From Riptortus pedestris (taxonomy: Eukaryota; Arthropoda; Insecta; Hemiptera; Alydidae), in NCBI GenBank assembly GCA_019009955.1, contig CM032228.1:209596501-209660500 (forward strand): a stretch of 64,000 nucleotides of DNA, read 5' to 3'. A program made the position numbers and the translations under genes. The notes below the pieces were generated by a model, which saw only the letters and a program-made list of their open reading frames with translations, was not told the origin of the DNA and made no database searches. This document shows positions 46,601-58,760 of this stretch, one piece after another (within the stretch, counting starts at the first letter, position 1; each line of letters starts with the position of its first letter).

Positions 46601-47404
46601 GTACCTTTAAAAACCACTCAGTGGCTTGGGCACCTGTCATGTGCCCATACAGGCCAAGGAAAGTCTGGCGTGCACTAGAGAGTTTCAGAATTGTATGTTA
46701 TTTTCACATTGTATTTCGAAATGTATGTCTTTATACATTTAGTAATTCCAAATTGGCATTAACATACATTATATATTATTGCAGTAACACGTTTCGTTTT
46801 ATTCAACAAGCTGACTTACCTTTTCTTCTATAGGTAGGAATTCAAAGGATGACTTGTTCTTCTTCTTCTTGAATAAATGGATTTTCCCAGATTTACTTGA
46901 AGTGCATTGCCCCATATAGATCCGTTTTATTTCTTAACGCTCTCACTGTAAACAGAAAAGAGAAAAATATGTTTTTTAGTGAAGATAGTATTACTAAATA
47001 ACTATATATTGTATATTGTATACGCCAGACATCAATACATTAAAGAAACAACACTGCCTGTTGAATATGATTATTAATTTCGAAAAAGAAAAAAAAATCG
47101 TTACAGGGGAGCTACGAAGCAGAATACACATTCGATTGAACAATGTGCCTTCTTTTCACAATAATTTTTATTAGATCTAGTCTTTCTCCTGTAGTAAGTG
47201 AAATATAAAAAGTCTGGATTAACAACTACTGTATTCGACTAATATTAGAATATACCTTTTTCTCTTTTTTTATATTTGTATATATAATTTGCATAATAGT
47301 GTGTGTGCGAAATGGAAAGTGTACAACTACATATCGCAGTTCTAATAGAACAATTACATTGATTACAGAACAAAAACGAGTTGCTTCAATGCCCTGTATT
47401 GATA
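43667..47404. other. no recognisable gene
   Basis: Long AT-rich stretch. An open frame of 95 codons at 44519-44806 has plausible residue content (IDAHRDKPLNDDANKK) but no recognisable family. An 80-codon antisense frame overlaps it. Around 47090-47120 there is a faint HINE-like 5' end (CGTTACAGGGGAGCTACG). Confidence 0.35.
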
Positions 47405-47745
47405 AAAAGTAGTGGCAGCGTAAACTGAGCAGATTTTCTACTTGCTGAATGATCACATCTCATCATATATTCCCTAATTTAAGTAAAAATCCGATGAGTA
47501 GATAAAGGGGCTTACTGAAGGCTAAAACAAGAAAGTATGCATACTTCGCTTAATATTTGAGTTACGAGGAAATGTACAGAACCATAATTATAGAGCATCT
47601 GCAAGTTTAACAAAATTGGTAACAAAGATATTTTCAAATTTCAAATTCTCCCTCTATCTTCCAATTCCGGGTTCGATTTCAGCCTTTAACTAATATGGCC
47701 TTTACTGATGAATTAAAGGGTTAAAGGGGGATCGAGTCAGGTAAA
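47405..47745 (+). mobile_element. HINE-like element, short decayed copy
   Basis: GTGGCAGCGTAAACTGAGCA and GATTTTC at the 5' end. Then GGGGCTTACTGAAGGCTAAA, a weak block 4, and GTTCGATTTCAGCCTTTAAC. It resembles the short copy at 13992-14345 in layout. Confidence 0.6.
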
Positions 47746-47799
47746 GGCCAAATAATCATTTTGGAATCAAGAACTCAAAGACTAATGTCGTCATCACAA

Positions 47800-48191
47800 A
47801 ATTTATTCACATGTATCGTACTTAATAAAGGTATGTGAAATATATTCGTATTTCCCCTTGGAATAAGACCGTTTATGATATTTTGGCTTATTCTTAACAT
47901 GTCATGACAAAAAAAGAGTAATTACTGAAGGCTGAAAATTCAAATATGCAAATATCTCTGTTAATATTCATGATAAAGAACAACATACATAGAAAATTTA
48001 ATTTACTACAAGAGTTTAGAATTGACTAATAATAATGGAGATATATTGACTTGTAAATCCCCCCCTCTATATCCTCTCCCTCACACGCCGATTTCTGAGT
48101 TAACAATCTTGTTCTTGAGTTTTACACGACACACTTATATATCGAGTTTGGAAATGATCGAGCAAACATTGCGACCTGTAGAGCACTAGAA

Positions 48192-48266
<75 letters not shown>

Positions 48267-48386
48267 GTACAATTTTCAAAAGACCACATTTTGTCCTAAA
48301 TCCAAATCTCCTAGGTTTGTTTTCAAATCCAAACTTGTGTCATGAGTACAACCTCAATAGTTAACTTCCCCTAAGTGAAATACATT
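47800..48386 (+). mobile_element. HINE-like element with (AT)n core
   Basis: It begins in the ATGTATCGTACTTAATAAAG block, then GAGTAATTACTGAAGGCTGA and GCAAATATCTCTGTTAATAT. The CCGATTTCTGAGTTAACAAT block, the GCGACCTGTAGAGCAC hairpin relic, the core 48197-48261 and a final block with GTGTCATGAGTACAACCTCA follow. It ends near a degraded terminal palindrome (ACTTCCCCTAAGTGAAAT). Confidence 0.75.
48197..48261. repeat. (AT)n microsatellite, HINE core
   Basis: About 32 AT units at the core position. Confidence 0.95.
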
Positions 48387-49013
48387 CAAAATAATTTTAA
48401 TAATGAATCAATATTTCTTCACACCAATATAAGTGTAAGGTAACCTTCAGTTTTGTTACGCCCTTAAGCTATCGACATAATGTCACGAAGGACACTGACT
48501 AATTCAGCTTTGTCAATAATTCCATCCGGGATAGAGATCCCTGCATTGGCAAAAATGTCAATCACTTCCCAGAAGTCGTATATAATGAAGTAGCTGCCTT
48601 AGAGGTGATTTTCTGTAATTTTACTATTTTGATACTTTTCTTGGAATCGATTAATATCTGCAAAACATATATTATAATAATTTAGTTTTTCATCATGCTG
48701 AATTAGGGCTTATAAACATTGAGCACTAGTCGGTAAATCAAAACTGACGAAAGGTCAAAACTAAAATACACAGACTAAAGCTAAAGTTATTTATTTTTTG
48801 GGCAGCGCATGTGTCTCAACACATATTAATGATTCTCAAATAGGATGTAAAACGTGAATAATTATGATGTGCTTTTAACCTTTTACATTTCTAGTAAACG
48901 TCAATATTACTAAATAATATTGGAATGCATTATAATGATAAAAATGTGCTAGTCATAGATTAACATTATAAGGACACTACGAAGGTTGAGGGTGTCGTAA
49001 CAAATATTTGCAG

Positions 49014-49016
<3 letters not shown>
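48387..49016. other. no recognisable gene
   Basis: AT-rich. Nothing is recognised. Confidence 0.5.

Positions 49017-49063
<47 letters not shown>
49017..49063. repeat. (AT)n microsatellite
   Basis: About 23 AT units. Its immediate flanks do not clearly match HINE-like blocks. Confidence 0.95.
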
Positions 49064-49067
<4 letters not shown>

Positions 49068-49289
49068 CACCCTTTTGCAAACTTCATTTACAATTTCTAA
49101 CAAGAATAATGTGGCACATAGCGTTCCATTCTTAACTATATAAGAGTGTAAGGTTCAATTTAATTTATTTATTTTCATTTTAAATGTTAGACATTTTTAA
49201 ATTCCGCTGATAGTTACTTTATTTGAAGTTAGTAAATCTATACTAAAGAAAGATAAAAAATCTGTCATTTTATGAAACCGATATTATGG

Positions 49290-49800
49290 AAAATATTGAT
49301 GAACTTTTGATGGTGAAATCGTGTGAGGAAAAGTAGGGGTTAACTGAATCATGAAATAAATAAATAATGGATTAATATTCGTAATACAAAACACGATTAT
49401 AACGCAACAATTATAGGAAATGTTAATTTGGCAAAAATGTAGTTCATTAAGATTTTTTGAACCTGCTCATAATAACGCAGATATTTCGTATTTTTCCTTT
49501 CTGCAGGAGAGGGGGGCTCCTTCCACCCCTAAGACAATTTTCTTTATTGGCGGTTTTTAATTTTTAGAGTTACATCAAATTCGTGCAGAGTATAATAACG
49601 ATTAATCAAAAATTACGACCATTGGAGTCTTAAACGACAAATACATTCCTACACACTGTGTGTGTGTGTGTGTGTGTGAGTGTGTGTGTGGTTGAATGTA
49701 TATATAATTTTGAACAGACATCATCTCTTTGGAAGGACTGATCGGCATTTAATGATATTCTTGAAATATCGAGTTATGATTAGAACCTCAATAACCTTAA
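49290..49800 (+). mobile_element. HINE-like element with (TG)n core
   Basis: Diverged copy. GTAGGGGTTAACTGAATCAT, AACGCAGATATTTCGTATTT and ATTACGACCATTGGAGTC lead to a (TG)n core (49657-49691). Then TAATTTTGAACAGACATCAT, CTGATCGGCATTTAATGAT, and GAGTTATGATTAGAACCTCA. The 3' terminus is missing. Confidence 0.65.
49657..49691. repeat. (TG)n microsatellite, HINE core
   Basis: (TG)n with one GA interruption, occupying the position held by (TA)n in sister copies. Confidence 0.9.
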
Positions 49801-50789
49801 ACCTTTTTTCCCGTATAGTCTATGTTGTACCTATGAACAGTTCAAATAAATGATTTCATAGAATTTAACTCGTTTTGTAAGTAATTGATTAACAAGCAGA
49901 TGTAAGTATATAAACAGAGAGTATTCCAATTCTGATATCATTCGTCTTAACAATTCCGGAAAAGTAAAATTATCGCTGAAAAAATCAAATATTTTTGATA
50001 TTCTAAACACGTTTTGGAGCTTAATTTATATAATAGTCTAAGTAAATCTTAGTTAACACAGACTAGAGAAAGCGAAAGTGGATGGTACTAAGTCATGATT
50101 TCAGTGGACCATGGATAGGAGCAATTTTAAAGTCATATGTAGTACTTATTTTAAATATTCTGTTTCCATTTCCCTAGTCCTACCACAGCTCCTCTGAACA
50201 CATAAACCCTGCCATGAGCATATAAGCCCTACCACAAGCATCCGACCTCTTCAAATATTTTAGTTTAAGCCCTCCAGCTTACAGAGTTTAATCATCTGAA
50301 ATGCGAGAGCAAAGCGGAAGGCGTCATTATAATTTCATAACCTTGTACTTGCGACACCGCATGCTGCCCGATTGGTGAAAGTAGAATTCCAGCCTCTCTT
50401 ATAGTGTGCCAGACTCCATTGTGGCCAGGTCAAAAAAAAAGAGGAAATAAAAAATACCATGCTATTTATAGAGAACATTAGTATAAAAGGTTATAAGAAG
50501 TATCTAAATTCGCTTATTATTGGAGTTGGTCATAGGTATAGTGAACTCATAGGTATCATGATGGAAAAAAGCCAGGTTGGAATATCGCTTGATAAAATTA
50601 TTCCTTCAACATAAATATATATAAATGAACATATTTATATTAAAGAACAAAACCAGAATGTGCTATATAACAATATATAAAAAGCGGATTACATGCATAG
50701 AATAATTATAAATAGAAAAAATCTGATGTGGAGTGCACATGACTTCCTTCTACTTACATTACATTAAATGTACATGATTTTAGTTGCAT
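49801..50789. other. no recognisable gene; short direct repeat
   Basis: A small imperfect direct repeat (CATAAACCCTGCCATGAGCA then TATAAGCCCTACCACAAGCA) lies at about 50203-50241. The patch 50180-50430 has balanced composition. No gene is recognised. Confidence 0.4.
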
Positions 50790-51080
50790 TTCATTTAAAA
50801 ATGATTTACGATATCTCCTTTTCAATGCATCATATCAATAAAGTCATTGAAAATAATTTATAATCTTTTCATCGTAAATACAAATTACTCGATACAAATG
50901 TTTGTACCACGATCGCTAATAGGAAATTTGCATTTTTTTATTTATCCAATAAAATACCACCTAAGTTGAATTTGATCAAAAAGGGAGGTGAACACGTAGA
51001 AGGTACAAGAGTCCTAAAAATGAAATGTAAGTATTACCATATGCTGGTCGTTTTTCAGTTATGAGAGATACGTAGGCATA
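50790..51080 (-). mobile_element. HINE-like subfamily B fragment
   Basis: Antisense to the body of 11398-11805 over about 300 bp. TTACGATATCTCCTTTTCAA, AAGTCATTGAAAATAATTTA and TTGAATTTGATCAAAAAGGG fall in the expected order. No 5' terminus is visible at its right end. Confidence 0.6.
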
Positions 51081-51204
51081 GACGATGTGGGTTGAGGGAC
51101 GGACATTTCAATTCAACCGTTGAAATGTGAACACCGAAAAAAAAATTGTTTGGACTACATTACTTCCATAAATTCTTACAAGAAAGCTAAAAGATTATAC
51201 AGAC
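51081..51204. other. spacer
   Basis: No recognisable feature. Confidence 0.5.
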
Positions 51205-51400
51205 GGGGCATTGGAGAACCTTGATTGGTAAGGTGTAGGTATGAATGATTTCGGAAAACGAAGTCGTGGGCTCCTTTCACACTGAGGTTATATCAATTTA
51301 TTTAGTAGTGAACTCACCATAAACGTACCACACACACCAGTAACGTATACCACGTATATTTCCCGTCCGTTAGCCATGTACTTAAATACATGAGCTTAAA
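51205..51400 (+). mobile_element. tRNA-derived SINE, diverged
   Basis: Decayed head (GGGGCATTGGAGAACCTTGA), B-box-like GTCGTGGGCTCCTTTCACAC, body TATTTAGTAGTGAACTCACC, and 3' portion ATTTCCCGTCCGTTAGCC. It matches the SINE along its full length. Confidence 0.6.
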
Positions 51401-52074
51401 AAGTCCTGTGGACACATTAGAATTTGCAAATAGGCTTTTAATATTACACCTTCAACAGCTCATGTCAAAAGATGGATTACAGGAAAATGAAATAAATATA
51501 AATTAGGAAAACAGGTATTAATGACTGAAATCAGCTTTTGCCACTAACGTGCTTACAAACTAAAAAAAAAAAAAGATACTTTTAGCAAATTTCCCTTAAA
51601 TACAACTACATACTAATATCATTCTTACAAATTACCCTAACTAAAAAACATTAAAATTGGAGTCACTCATTTAAGAATAATTTATAATTTAAATGATTAA
51701 AACTATAATTAAAATCAAACATACACAGACATATTTTGAACAAAGAATGATCTATACGGTATAAATCAATTTTCTATATTTTAACAGTGATTATATTTCT
51801 GTTCTAAAATATATGCTAGTACAACAGCTTTAGGCCAACTACTAGCGATCAGCTGGGAGATATAAAATATGAATTATGTATTCTTGTAAAATACAATATG
51901 ATAAATTAAATTTAATAATACATTGAGTGGTAATTAAACTTGTATTAACTGTACATACGTGGTTCAGTGAATTCTTAAATCTGCTTCCATATAATTTAAA
52001 TCCATGTCTATCTATGAAAGTCTGTGTGGTTATAAATAAATAGAATAAATTAATTTGCAAGAAGATTAGAAATA
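51401..52074. other. no recognisable gene
   Basis: AT-rich. A TTTAGCAAATTTCCCTTAAA stretch at about 51580 resembles half of the HINE-like terminal palindrome and may be an isolated end fragment. Confidence 0.4.
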
Positions 52075-52222
52075 GATATTATGAATTTTCGGTCCCTCCC
52101 TTCTACACCCGTTCCCCTTACCCTAGTCCAATTTCGGCCGTTAACGAAATTGATCATTCTTTTTACTTGAAACGCTTAAATATCGAGCTTCATAAGAAAT
52201 AACAAAAACCGCTATTGGGACC

Positions 52223-52264
<42 letters not shown>
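52075..52264 (+). mobile_element. HINE-like fragment with (TA)n core
   Basis: GAATTTTCGGTCCCTCCC, AATTTCGGCCGTTAACGAAA, ACGCTTAAATATCGAGCTTC and ACCGCTATTGGGACCG run into the (TA)n core 52224-52263. Everything beyond the core is missing, so the element stops at its microsatellite. Confidence 0.75.
52224..52263. repeat. (TA)n microsatellite, HINE core
   Basis: About 20 TA units. Confidence 0.95.
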
Positions 52265-52266
<2 letters not shown>

Positions 52267-53002
52267 GTTTTCCATTACACATAAATATAAATTTAATTGG
52301 ACCTATTCAAGGTAGAATAAGTTGTTAATTTAAGATATGCATGATATGAATGACCAGGTTCGAAAAAAATAGCTAGTGCACAATATGGCCGACATTTCAG
52401 CTTATTAAATTTTGGTTAAGCATACCGAAATGTGTAATTATTCACTAGTTTTTTATATCCAATGACTGAGATCCACATTAAAAATTCCAAACATTAAAAT
52501 TTACTTAAGTTATGGAAAATCACTTTATTTGGGCAACCAATTGGGGATGTGTTGAAGACACAATTAAAAAAAAAATAACCCCATGAGATATATGCTAAAC
52601 AGCTGTTGAAGCTCCAAACATTTTTCAAACAAAATCTGGAGCACTAACTGTTTATTTATTTTTTTCCACTTAACTACAACCTAGATAAAGCCTCATTGAC
52701 GTCAGCAGTAGAGATCAATGTATATTAAGTTGAGCAGCGAGAGCCGCTATGTCAAGGTTAGTTGACAAGGTTTTCTCCCACCTCTATGGAGTAAATAGTT
52801 CAGCTAAGCTATGGCCGGCTCACCGTTATTCTAACCTCTATTATTAATTTAACTGAGGCGCATTAAAACCTCATCTTACTGTTCTACGCGTCCTTTACGT
52901 AGATTGAGAGTACGTTGTAATGTTTGAAGTGAATAAAGTGTTTAGCTGACTTCTTTAAGTCTTTCTTTGATATTTGAAATAACTTTATCAACGAAAAGAG
53001 AG
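52265..53002. other. no recognisable gene
   Basis: A patch of balanced composition at 52690-52940 is not recognised. The rest is AT-rich. Confidence 0.45.
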
Positions 53003-53075
53003 TCCTTCACGCAGGCGCTGAAATAACTTAACAAATTTCCCATTTGCTAAAATGCCACGCTTATGAAGAATTTTT
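53003..53075 (+). mobile_element. HINE-like 5' end
   Basis: TCCTTCACGCAGGCGCTGAA, then AACAAATTTCCC. It is the 5' terminus and mutated subterminal repeat of a decayed copy that may continue at 53530. Confidence 0.6.
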
Positions 53076-53297
53076 GTATTCTATTCCAATATTTTGGGCC
53101 GTTATATACACATTTAAACAGGAGTTTTATTTTTGTCTTGTCAGTGGGTAGCTGCCTCATTTCTTTTATAAAATACGATACCATGATTACTTGACATGAA
53201 ATATATTTCAATAGATATATCTATTTCCTTAAAATTAAAATATGAAGCTTTCTCTGAGCCTTACTTAGAGAAAATTAATTTTATTATATAATAAATT

Positions 53298-53360
53298 TGC
53301 TTGGCTCAGTCAGTTAAAGCATACGTTCTAACTGTATTTCATCATAGTTTTCCACATACG
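53298..53360 (+). other. tRNA-like sequence, probably a SINE or tRNA relic
   Basis: TGGCTCAGTCAGTTAAAGCA is an A-box-like start, followed by GTTCTAACTG where an anticodon loop would lie. The B-box position (TAGTTTTCCAC) is degraded and no cloverleaf closes. It is not called a functional tRNA. Confidence 0.25.
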
Positions 53361-53529
53361 TTTATTTCACAGTAGTTAACGCTAAGCGCTGAAATAAAAA
53401 AAACATGGGAAGGATTGGACGTTTACTTCTCTCCAATTAAATGTTAATTTCCTTAATATATTCAATTACTCTCTGGACCCAAGGGCTATCATCTGATAGC
53501 AGTTCTTCTAAATCGTTAGGGACAGAGAG

Positions 53530-53740
53530 GTGGGTGCGTTTCTACATAATTAAATTATTTGTGCCTTAAGGTATAATGTGAGATGAATAGTTTAAAAAAT
53601 GCAAATTTATTGGTTGGTATTAGAGATTGATAAAAATTGGACAGATCAATACTTTTAGAAAATTTAATGTGCAATAATTATAAAAACTTTTTAGATCTGG
53701 CTGGTAATAATGGAGATATTTTGAATAATTGGTCCAATAC
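53530..53740 (+). mobile_element. HINE-like middle fragment
   Basis: Weakly similar blocks: AAAAATGCAAATTTATTGGT, AAATTTAATGTGCAATAATT, and GGTAATAATGGAGATATTTT. They are in family order but strongly diverged. Confidence 0.4.
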
Positions 53741-55377
53741 ATTCCAAATTTATGTAAAGTGTGGTTTCTTTCTTAACTGAAAAAGTCATTAGAGTAGTTC
53801 TTCCTGAATATTTTTTCGTCATTTTCAATCATATCATTATTGTATTTATATAGAGACAGAGCGATACTTGTGACAATGGAAATTTTACCTAAAATAACGA
53901 GACAATATTCAGAAATCTGTTTCTTAAAAATTCATCATGTAGTAATCTGTTTCTACTTCACGATTTTTATAAATCGCAATAAATGGTGTAATAACTACAT
54001 CCCGACTTATTGGTAAATGCATGTGCTGTATCTTTAGTGTACTTTGAGAACGAATCTATGGCCCTATTACACATTACAAATAAATAATCAGCCCCAAAAT
54101 GTGCAAATATGAAATGATTCAATTTGGATACAGAGGGAACTCCATATATATCTTATGGTGGGTAATTATAATCATTAAATACATATATAAGGTGCTTGGT
54201 CTTGTACTTTCAAATAGTGAAATTCTTTTCCTAAGTCGGACAGAGTTTGTCTCATTTCCAGCTTCGAGGCGTCTGTATAATTGAGATTGGAGAATGGTGT
54301 GTCAGAAATGCATTTAATAAGATTTAGAAATCTTCCAGGTTGGAAGGATCAGATTTTCTGTGCTGAGTAAATGTTAAGACAATTTTCGTGTTGTTTATCC
54401 AATCGGGGAACCGCGGAGTTATTGAGTTTTATATCTTTGTAACTCTCAACTACGTGAGGTTATTGTCTAAGGGGATTGAATTCCATATATGAGTCTAAAA
54501 AAAGGGTTAGTTAAAAACATATTTACACACGTTGTGCCTTAAACAATTGACCTTAAAATAAATTTGAAAAATATCAAAAGCCGCATATTGGTGCTTCGGC
54601 TTCAGCACTGACAGTATTGCTTGGGGTTGATTTGAACTCGGCAATTGCAATCCCAACCGTGGGGTTTAACAATTATAAAAGTTTCAGGACAAAAGAATAT
54701 TCTATTCAACCATAGTCCAGTTAGGTAGTATAAAAGTTTTGCATCGAACTTGGGCAGATTCCCCACTTTGTATCACATATTTTACATATACAGCTGTTTT
54801 AATTAAATTTAAACAAAAGTCCCTCGTGGCAGTTTGTATATAGATAGCTGTGTAAATAAAGCCTGTTGATTAAACAATTAGAAAACTGTTTGTTGTATCT
54901 ATAGGCGAATGTCGAATGTCCTGCTAAAATAAACTGGGAATTTCTATCGAAATTGGCAGCGGTGAACTTTTGAAACAATATGGTCTTGTTTGGAAATGCT
55001 GGTCAGTTGATCCAACGGGTGCCCTGACAAACACTGGAACAAGTCCCCAATCTGGTTCTTTTTTCTTCTTTTTTTAAAGCTATTTGTAAACAAATAAGGC
55101 TGATGATCTTGTCCTTTATTTTTTTTTGTGCATACAGATTGCCATATTGACATAAGTCAAACGTATTCGCACGAGACATAATTGTTCTTCCTAAAAAGAA
55201 TTGGACTATTCATTATTAAATTTACGTTTGCCATATATAGCTAAAGCGTGAAGGCAATTTTCTAACTACCAATCTGATGTTGGTGTCACATGCCTTCCTT
55301 GTACCACTACTAAATTATTTTTATTAATATAAAGGTTAGAATAATTTTATGCAAAATTATTTAATTTTAAAGTGGTA
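53741..55377. other. no recognisable gene
   Basis: AT-rich with no recognisable frame. CTTGGGCAGATTCCCCACTT at about 54749 faintly recalls the HINE-like subterminal repeat. Confidence 0.4.
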
Positions 55378-55550
55378 TATTATATCTCCGATCCAATACA
55401 TCGTATCAAAAAATGCCATAGAACATGATTTACAGATCTTTTAATGATAAACAAAACAGGTTCTATACATATTTCTTGTATCTCTAATACTTGCAATTTT
55501 TTCATTTTTGCCTTTCTATAACCCCCCCCCACTTAGTCAATTTCAACAGT
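55378..55550 (-). mobile_element. HINE-like subfamily B fragment, cut by a SINE
   Basis: TATTATATCTCCGATCCAAT, CATCGTATCAAAAAATGCCA, ATAGAACATGATTTACAGAT and a final ACTTAGTCAATTTCAACAG match the antisense of 11480-11800. The sequence is interrupted by the SINE that follows. Confidence 0.55.
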
Positions 55551-55554
55551 GTAT

Positions 55555-55790
55555 GGCTCTGAGTAACTTGCGTTAAAGACTTATTGCACTTTGTGTATTG
55601 ACGAGCCGTGGGCTCAATTCTCATTTGGTCAATAATAATAACTATTTATTGAAGACACATTAAATAAAATCCTAAGTCCACTTGCTAGGATAGGCTGGTA
55701 ATCTGTTGGTCATTCCCATATGCCGCAGTGGCTTTAAGTAGGCAATATTAAAAAATAAAATAAAATAAAAATAAATAAATTAAAAAAACT
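55555..55790 (+). mobile_element. tRNA-derived SINE with (AAAAT)n-type tail
   Basis: Decayed head CTGAGTAACTTGCGTTAAAG, B-box-like GTGGGCTCAATTCTC, body TATTTATTGAAGACACATTA, and 3' part GGCTGGTAATCTGTTGGTCA. It ends in a long AAAATAAAATAAAAATAAAT tail. It lies inside a subfamily B HINE-like fragment. Confidence 0.65.
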
Positions 55791-56853
55791 ATAAACAATT
55801 AACTAGTTGTTTCCATAATATCTACTCTTAGTTGTGGTTAGTGGGTTTCACACACACAATCTGTAAAGGAGTTATAAAACACGATATTTCTAGATAACAT
55901 GGAATACGATTTCTAAGCAGCTTAGATGGAAATAGCTTAATGTAATAGAACATTCTTAGTTTTTTTAGAATGTTGTTATTAACAGTAATAATACTATTGT
56001 CAATCAGTAGATATGACAATCATATTATATATGTTGATGGAAACAACCCTGTAAGAGGTATGTCAACAATAATAATCATAAGGCTTACCTGAACGCAGGT
56101 AATCAACTTAAAGAGCCAATGCCAAAACAACATCCCATGGATCGTATAATCTCTTACAAGAAAAAGGTTTAGGTCACACAAGCTCTTATTACAACTGTAC
56201 TGGGGAAGCTAGAGAACATAATAGTGACAGAGCTTGAAATCCTCATTGTGTAGGCCAATCCAAAAAGAAAATGTAATAACTTAAATGTTTTCCTACATAA
56301 CAGGCTATGCAAAAAGAATATTAAGTTTTAGGACTGCTTTGAGAAGAGTAACTCCATGCTTGGATGGGATCAAAGGAAAAAGAGACACTAAAAGAGTTAG
56401 AAATAGAATGAAGACAGCTAGTATATCCTGTATTATTTAATCTGAGGATACAATATTGGATTACAGTGACACTATAAGATAAAATTACCTCTACTAGCAA
56501 ACGTCATGATACGAACAAGAAAACTACAATTCCCTGAGATATAATAATATGTCTGAAGTTCCGAACACAGCACTCCAGCCAATTAAGCCACACTAATGAA
56601 AAGAAAAAATAAACAATGGTCAGAATGATTTTCAGCACAAAGGAGAGTTGTTTCAAGAAATGATAAACTTGTTGGTTGAGATCATCTCAACACCGAAGTT
56701 AAAAATTATTATTAGGACACATTCTGTATGTTTATTTCAAAATGTTAACATGTGTTCATCCATATCTTCTGGAAGTAATTAATACATTGGTAGAGAACAA
56801 ACCTAGTTTTTCTAGGTTCCTGACTAAATTGTATTATGCAACTTGTTTTCATC
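55791..56853. other. no recognisable gene
   Basis: AT-rich. It probably includes the degraded N-terminal part of the retrotransposon relic that follows, but no motif is readable. Confidence 0.35.
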
Positions 56854-57040
56854 GGAGGAGATCCACATAACCCAGGAAATTATAGTCCAATAACTTGCCT
56901 TTTTACCCTAAACTAACGTTTCTCACAGCTAATAAGTTAACGACTCACATTGAGGAAAATGGCATATTAGCCACTGAAGAAAATGATTGTGTGATGAAAT
57001 CTAATACTGTAAGGGACAACTTATTATTGGCTTCATAATT
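56854..57040 (+). pseudogene. non-LTR reverse transcriptase relic, N-terminal motifs
   Basis: The frame at 56854-56901 reads GGDPHNPGNYSPITCL, the conserved NYRPITCL motif at the start of many non-LTR RTs of the type found in R4/Dong-like and related clades. After a frameshift near 56910, the frame reads ANKLTTHIEENGILATEE and NDCVMKSNTVRDNLLL, matching the next RT block (usually L...LxxEQxGC...G...DxLLL). Stops follow. The clade is uncertain because the family is judged by motif wording alone. Confidence 0.55.
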
Positions 57041-57334
57041 ATATGAAAGGCTGGGTTAACTTAAATAACAAAACTTTTGCATCTGCTACAATTATTAACA
57101 AAGGATCACCCACAGATCTGGTTCAACCAATACTTATTATTACACACCATTACCCATTAATTGCCGATCTTGTAACAATGTTTATGAAGAAATGGTGAGT
57201 ACGTATAGCATGCGACAATTATTATGTTCATAAAATACCCATCAAAATAAAAAAGAATTTATACAATCGGGCTCTAACTAAGTCCAATGTAGACCAAGCT
57301 CAGCGTGTTTTTTTCCTGACCTTAAATCGGATAT

Positions 57335-57480
57335 AAACTACAAAATTGATGTTGGAGTACTAGAAATGGTAAGTCATCTAGACTTAATGGATGATCTATA
57401 ACTGTTTGCAGAGGGAACAGCTGCAATGCCTGATGAGTATCGCAATTCTTACTTGACAATAATTACATTCGGCCTTGGAA
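57335..57480 (+). pseudogene. non-LTR reverse transcriptase relic, motif C
   Basis: The frame reads YKIDVGVLEMVSHLDLMD-DL, then a stop, then LFAEGTAAMPDEY. This corresponds to the RT catalytic box (family form ISHLLFMDDLKLYA). MDD is at 57387-57395. The catalytic aspartates remain but the frame is broken by TAA at 57399. It lies in order downstream of the relic at 56854, but motifs A and B between them are not readable. Confidence 0.5.
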
Positions 57481-57633
57481 AGTGGTAGCTGACTTAGCTT
57501 GAGAACCATTTGAAGCATAAAAATCTGTTCCTATTGAATGTCTTGGTCGAAGCCACTACGAGTATTTTCTTTAAAAACACACTTAATTCTAAAATTGTTT
57601 TCTAAGGGAAGACATGTTCGAGGTAATGGATAA

Positions 57634-57737
57634 AACCTTTAAAATACTTGGAAGTCTTGTCATCCTCGGGGACTTTGGTGCTAAGACTGGATCTACGGAC
57701 AGATGTATGTTCTGTCATTGGAATGTTTATGATTAAG
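57634..57737 (+). pseudogene. possible AP-endonuclease motif of a second LINE
   Basis: LGSLVILGDFGAKTGSTDR resembles the ILGDFNAxxG motif of LINE AP endonucleases of the RTE/Jockey kind. It is a single motif in a 35-codon frame. If correct it belongs to a different element from the RT pieces around it, since endonuclease precedes RT. Confidence 0.3.
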
Positions 57738-58611
57738 TTTTCTTTCAGAAACAACCTGGAAATCTCGACTTATTCTTAAATGTAAAAAAAATACATTGTC
57801 ATGTTGCACGGTACTAAATGAATTTTATTTTAGCATTAGGGAAATTTATGAAAGAGCATTCAAGAAATTAATTGTGATAAGGTTCATAAATTAATTAATC
57901 ATACAAATATGCCAACATATTTTTAATTATTATTCAAAGAGGGCATATGTGACATATGCTACAGTATAACGAGGAAGCTATCAACCAATTCTTAGCTGAA
58001 AGTTATAGTTCACTAAACCCCTAAAAAGATCTCATTCGTACTGAGTCAAGAGGAAAATGGTGTATCACGGCTGCAAATCATATTCAGGAGTTATCTACAT
58101 GACATAAGGAAAGCAGCGGAATAATAAACTATCTGAGGAGATGAGACCTCAACCTTATCAAATACCAGGAAGATCTCAATAAGATGAATTATAAATAATG
58201 AAAGCATATTATACATACTGGGAATGGAATGAGGAAGATTGGATTTTATCAAGAAAATAATATGACCAAAGTAATAGAATCATCTTGACCTCCAAGCCTC
58301 TCATAAAAGAATCAACGAAACTAAAGCAGATATCGATTCATGAATTAAAAACTCTTAATGCAACAGTTTATCAACTAAGACGAAATTCTAGAAAGTCATA
58401 TTATTTTATAAGAAAATATTTTATACGAATCTAAATACTATAGTAGTTAATTTAGTATATTCTCCATCTTTATCAAAATCACTCCTTCAGCCAGGCATTT
58501 TATCAATCTATAAATTTCTACCTCATAATATCTCTAACCGACCGACCAAATAATGGAAACAATCAAGATTAAAAATGAAAATTATGAGAATATAACACGT
58601 TCACTTGAATT

Positions 58612-58760
58612 GTTTTAATCAATTTCCAAGAAGCATTGGACTGAGTTTCTCACATAGCTGTATCAGCTGCCCAAGATTGAAGAAATCCCCTAAAATACAG
58701 CTCACGTTCTCAAATGGAAATAGCCTGGCTTTTAGGGTAATTACATCGATTATTTGAAAA
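58612..58760 (+). pseudogene. possible RT motif A relic, out of order
   Basis: INFQEALD, a stop, then VSHI at 58618-58660 matches the RT motif A form IDYRKAFDSVPHSW. A further frame reads FSNGNSLAFRVI at about 58710. It lies about 1.2 kb downstream of motif C, although A should precede C, so it is a second copy or a rearranged piece. Confidence 0.35.
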
